A stretch of 64,000 nucleotides of DNA from Fremontodendron californicum (Eukaryota > Streptophyta > Magnoliopsida > Malvales > Malvaceae). Each line of letters opens with the position of its first letter. Position 1 is the first letter of the stretch. The stretch spans positions 36,279,145 to 36,343,144 of the forward strand of contig JAULJL010000001.1 of NCBI GenBank assembly GCA_030761205.1. The letters are read 5' to 3'. Positions 61,706 to 64,000 of this stretch are shown piece by piece. Made by a program: the position numbers and the translations under genes. The notes beneath the pieces were generated by a model. It made no database searches. It worked only from the letters and a program-made list of their open reading frames with translations, and was not told the DNA's origin.

Positions 61706-62593
61706 TGTTGGATATCAATGATTAATTTAAATGTATAAATACGAAACACGTAATTGAATACGTAGGTTTTTGTAAGTAGATACACGGTGTATAACTTATG
61801 TTCACAATTGATATCATGTTTGAATGAGAAATCGGTCTCATTAACACCCACTTGAAGAGGAAGAAAGTTGGTTGATGTTGTGTATGATATGGAATTCCAT
61901 ATTGGATAAAGAAAGGCTTAAGTTTATTGTTTATATAGGCTTATGTTCAATGTTGGGTTGGGCCCCAAGGGGCACCCAAGTTTTTGTGAAGGGTGAGGAC
62001 CTACACGAACTTGGGCTACCATACACGCGCGCGAGAGGGCCGAGCCGGGCTGGGTTGGATTGGGTTTGGGTCAGTAATTAATTTTTTACTACCCAACCGA
62101 CTTGTTTTCCAGTCCAAATCGAACTGGTACTGTCCAACCGACCAACCTGTCTGATTTAAGACATGCCGGTTCGGACATTAACCGAACTATTTTATTTCCA
62201 ACAGTTTTGTCCATTCGGTTTAAGACGTATCGGTTCGGATCTTAACCGAACCGTGTTCTTCTCAGCAATTGTTTCTATTGACCGAACCAGTTCTTGTCCA
62301 ACTAGTACGTCTATTCCAAACAGGCTTCTGGCCTCTATAAATACTCGAGACCAGTGTCTGTTTTAGACACTGAAAAAAAAAAATTCTTCTCCTTACTCTC
62401 GATTTTCCTATTGTCTTGTGAGAGAGACTGACATCTTCTCTAGTTCGTCGTGTTGCTTCAAGTGTGCTCTCAACAACAACGTTATCGAGGAGACCTGCGA
62501 GACAAATTGCTATAATCTGTAAGCACCTTAGTGACAGGCAATAATCGTCTTAAGGTCAGAGGTTCCACCTTGACTCGATTTTGATTTTTTACA
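61706..62593 (+). repeat. 3' LTR of the copia element
   Basis: Begins TGTTGGATATCAATG and ends near TTGATTTTTTACA, matching the left LTR throughout with many substitutions and small indels. It shares the CTCTATAAATAC TATA-like motif at about 62334 and the GTGTCTGTTTTAGACACTG palindrome. Confidence 0.88.
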
Positions 62594-63779
62594 AATGTCA
62601 AGCTTTGTTTGCTTGACAAGTGTAAAGCTTTTTTTTAAAAAAAAAAATAAATTTAGTTTTTTTTTTTAATTTAAATTTTTTACATTAATTTATTAATTAT
62701 TTTTATTTTATTTTCAAATGATGTATTTAAAGAGATCGGTCAACATGTTGACTCACTGGAAGATTTAGGATCCGTACCCAATCCACTCGCAAATTTTTTT
62801 TTTTTAAAAAGAAGAACGAATTTGCTGTAACCAGTGTGAAAAAGCCGAAAAATTCCCTATTGGTCACCTGGCCAGTTATATATATATATATTTTTAGTTT
62901 AATTTTTATAGTTTTAAGTTTTTTTTTTTAATTTACATTATTTTATTTTTAAATGATGTATTTAAAGTAATTAGTCCAAATGTTGACTCGCGAGTTGATT
63001 TAGGATCCATACCTGATCAGCTCAGAAAAGAATTTTAAAAAAAAAACCTACTGTTAGTCTGAGTGAGATAGCTGATCAATCGAGAGAATTAAATATAAAC
63101 CATAATTTTATTTTAGTTATTTTTTATTTGAATAATTAAATATGCAAAATAAAATATAAAAATGAGTTAGTAGTTCATTAATTTAACAAAAAAAAAAAAA
63201 CGAACTTGCTGCTAACCTATTTGAGAAAGTCGATCCAATGAGAGAATAAAATACAAACCATAATTTTATTTTGTTATTTATTATTTTTTACCTCCTATAA
63301 ATAAATATATACAATAAGATCTAAATAAGTTTAAAAAATGCATATAAATAATAATTGAAAATGTATTTGTATTACGTAATTTATAAATAAAAAATTATAA
63401 TAATTTTCATAATTAAAAAATATAATTTTATTAATATTATTAAAATTTATAAATAATTAATAATAATAATAATAATTTAATAAAATTTAATTTAAAATTA
63501 AAATTTTATTAATTTTTTATTAATTATTTTTTATCTCCTATATATAAAAATATGCACTATATAATGAGATCTAAATATACTTAAAAATGCATATAAATAA
63601 CATTTGAAAATGAATTTGTATTATATAATTCATAAATAAATAATTATAATAATTTAATTTCATAATTAAAAAATAATTATATTAATATTAATATTATTAA
63701 AATGAAAAATAAAAAATAAAAAATTATTTAATAAAATTTACTTTATAAATTAAAAAAATTACAAAAAAAAATTAAAAAC
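62594..63779. repeat. AT-rich tandem repeats
   Basis: Two kinds of unit recur. One has AAATGATGTATTTAAAG then TTGACTC and GATTTAGGATCC, at about 62717 and 62954, with a third start at 63972 near the window end. The other has CTCCTATA-ATAAA, AATAAGATCTAAATA and AATGCATATAAATAA, at about 63290-63410 and 63535-63690. No gene. Confidence 0.65.
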
Positions 63780-63810
63780 CCCGAGTGAGACGCGGGGCTT
63801 AATTCTAGTA
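63780..63810 (+). mobile_element. Probable Helitron 3' terminus
   Basis: A short GC-rich hairpin, CCCCG-AGTGAGACG-CGGGG (63779-63797), is followed about 8 nt later by CTAG and then T (63806-63810). This is the CTRR-T ending with a subterminal hairpin that defines Helitrons. I could not place the matching 5' TC end, which may lie in the repeats upstream. Confidence 0.6.
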
Positions 63811-64000
63811 CATTAAAAAAAAAATCCCCTAAGGGGATCAAAGCTTTCACACATGTCAAGCTTTCTTTGATTGAAATATGGCAAGCTTTATTTTTTGGTT
63901 TTTTAGTTTTAAATTTTTTTAGGTTTAGTTTTTTTTTTATATTAATTTATTAATTAATTTATTTTATTTTTAAATGGTGTATTTAAAGGGATCGGTCCGT

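Larger units (their letters stand above)
55129..62593 (+). mobile_element. Degenerate Ty1/copia LTR retrotransposon with nested MITEs
   Basis: Two related LTRs (55129-56008 and 61706-62593, each about 0.88 kb) enclose gag-pol in copia order: gag, protease, integrase, reverse transcriptase, RNase H. The frame is broken many times and several catalytic residues are changed (see the parts). LTRs differ at many sites, so the insertion is old. It is plus-strand oriented. Two hAT-like MITEs have landed in it, at 56598-57048 and 61296-61576. I see no clear target duplication and no canonical initiator-tRNA primer site just after the left LTR. Confidence 0.92.

Noticed and set aside
55129..62593. Integrated plant pararetrovirus or gypsy element
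   Set aside because: Integrase precedes reverse transcriptase and the RT motifs are copia-type; there is no movement or coat protein region.

Overview
This is nuclear DNA from a flowering plant, most likely a eudicot. It is AT-rich, its genes have many introns, and it carries plant-specific families: a PPR protein with PLS-type repeats, an ACT-repeat (ACR) gene, an SKP2A-like F-box protein and BIN4. A dispersed repeat with CTATGTTGCTC-like ends resembles one I associate with Malvaceae (cotton, cacao), but that placement is weak.

Five genes look intact. A UREF urease-accessory gene (minus strand, 4.4-5.2 kb) faces away from a ten-exon DnaJ/DnaJ-X co-chaperone gene (plus, 5.9-11.0 kb) across about 0.7 kb. 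An SKP2A-like F-box/LRR gene (minus, 21.9-25.5 kb) has a likely 5' leader exon and a G-box/CCAAT promoter near 26.4 kb. An intronless PPR gene (minus, 38.5-40.7 kb) resembles At3g26540. A two-exon gene for an unrecognised Ser/Lys-rich protein lies at 44.4-45.8 kb (minus). The genes appear to work independently: nickel-urease maturation, Hsp70 co-chaperoning, ubiquitin ligase substrate choice and organelle RNA processing.

Broken genes lie between them, all on the minus strand: unrecognised coding pieces (14.7-15.3 kb), a BIN4/MIDGET-like fragment with a lost splice acceptor and a frameshift (15.6-16.5 kb), a two-exon N-terminal fragment of a type II membrane protein (19.3-19.9 kb) and an ACR pseudogene missing its central exons (32.6-36.1 kb).

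Most of the rest is repeats. They include a 1.4 kb minisatellite that is itself a giant palindrome (12.9-14.3 kb), a tRNA-related SINE with an 18-bp target duplication (17.9 kb), several foldback elements (20.2, 32.1, 41.3 and 49.7 kb), at least four families of small TIR elements, and a 1.4 kb foldback made of palindromic modules (53.6-55.1 kb). A decayed Ty1/copia retrotransposon with both LTRs (55.1-62.6 kb) contains two nested hAT-like MITEs with perfect 8-bp target duplications. The window ends in tandem AT-rich repeats with a probable Helitron 3' end (63.8 kb).

The most unusual signals are three GC-AG introns in the DnaJ gene, the palindromic minisatellite, and the palindrome-module foldback with its 28-bp perfect hairpin.
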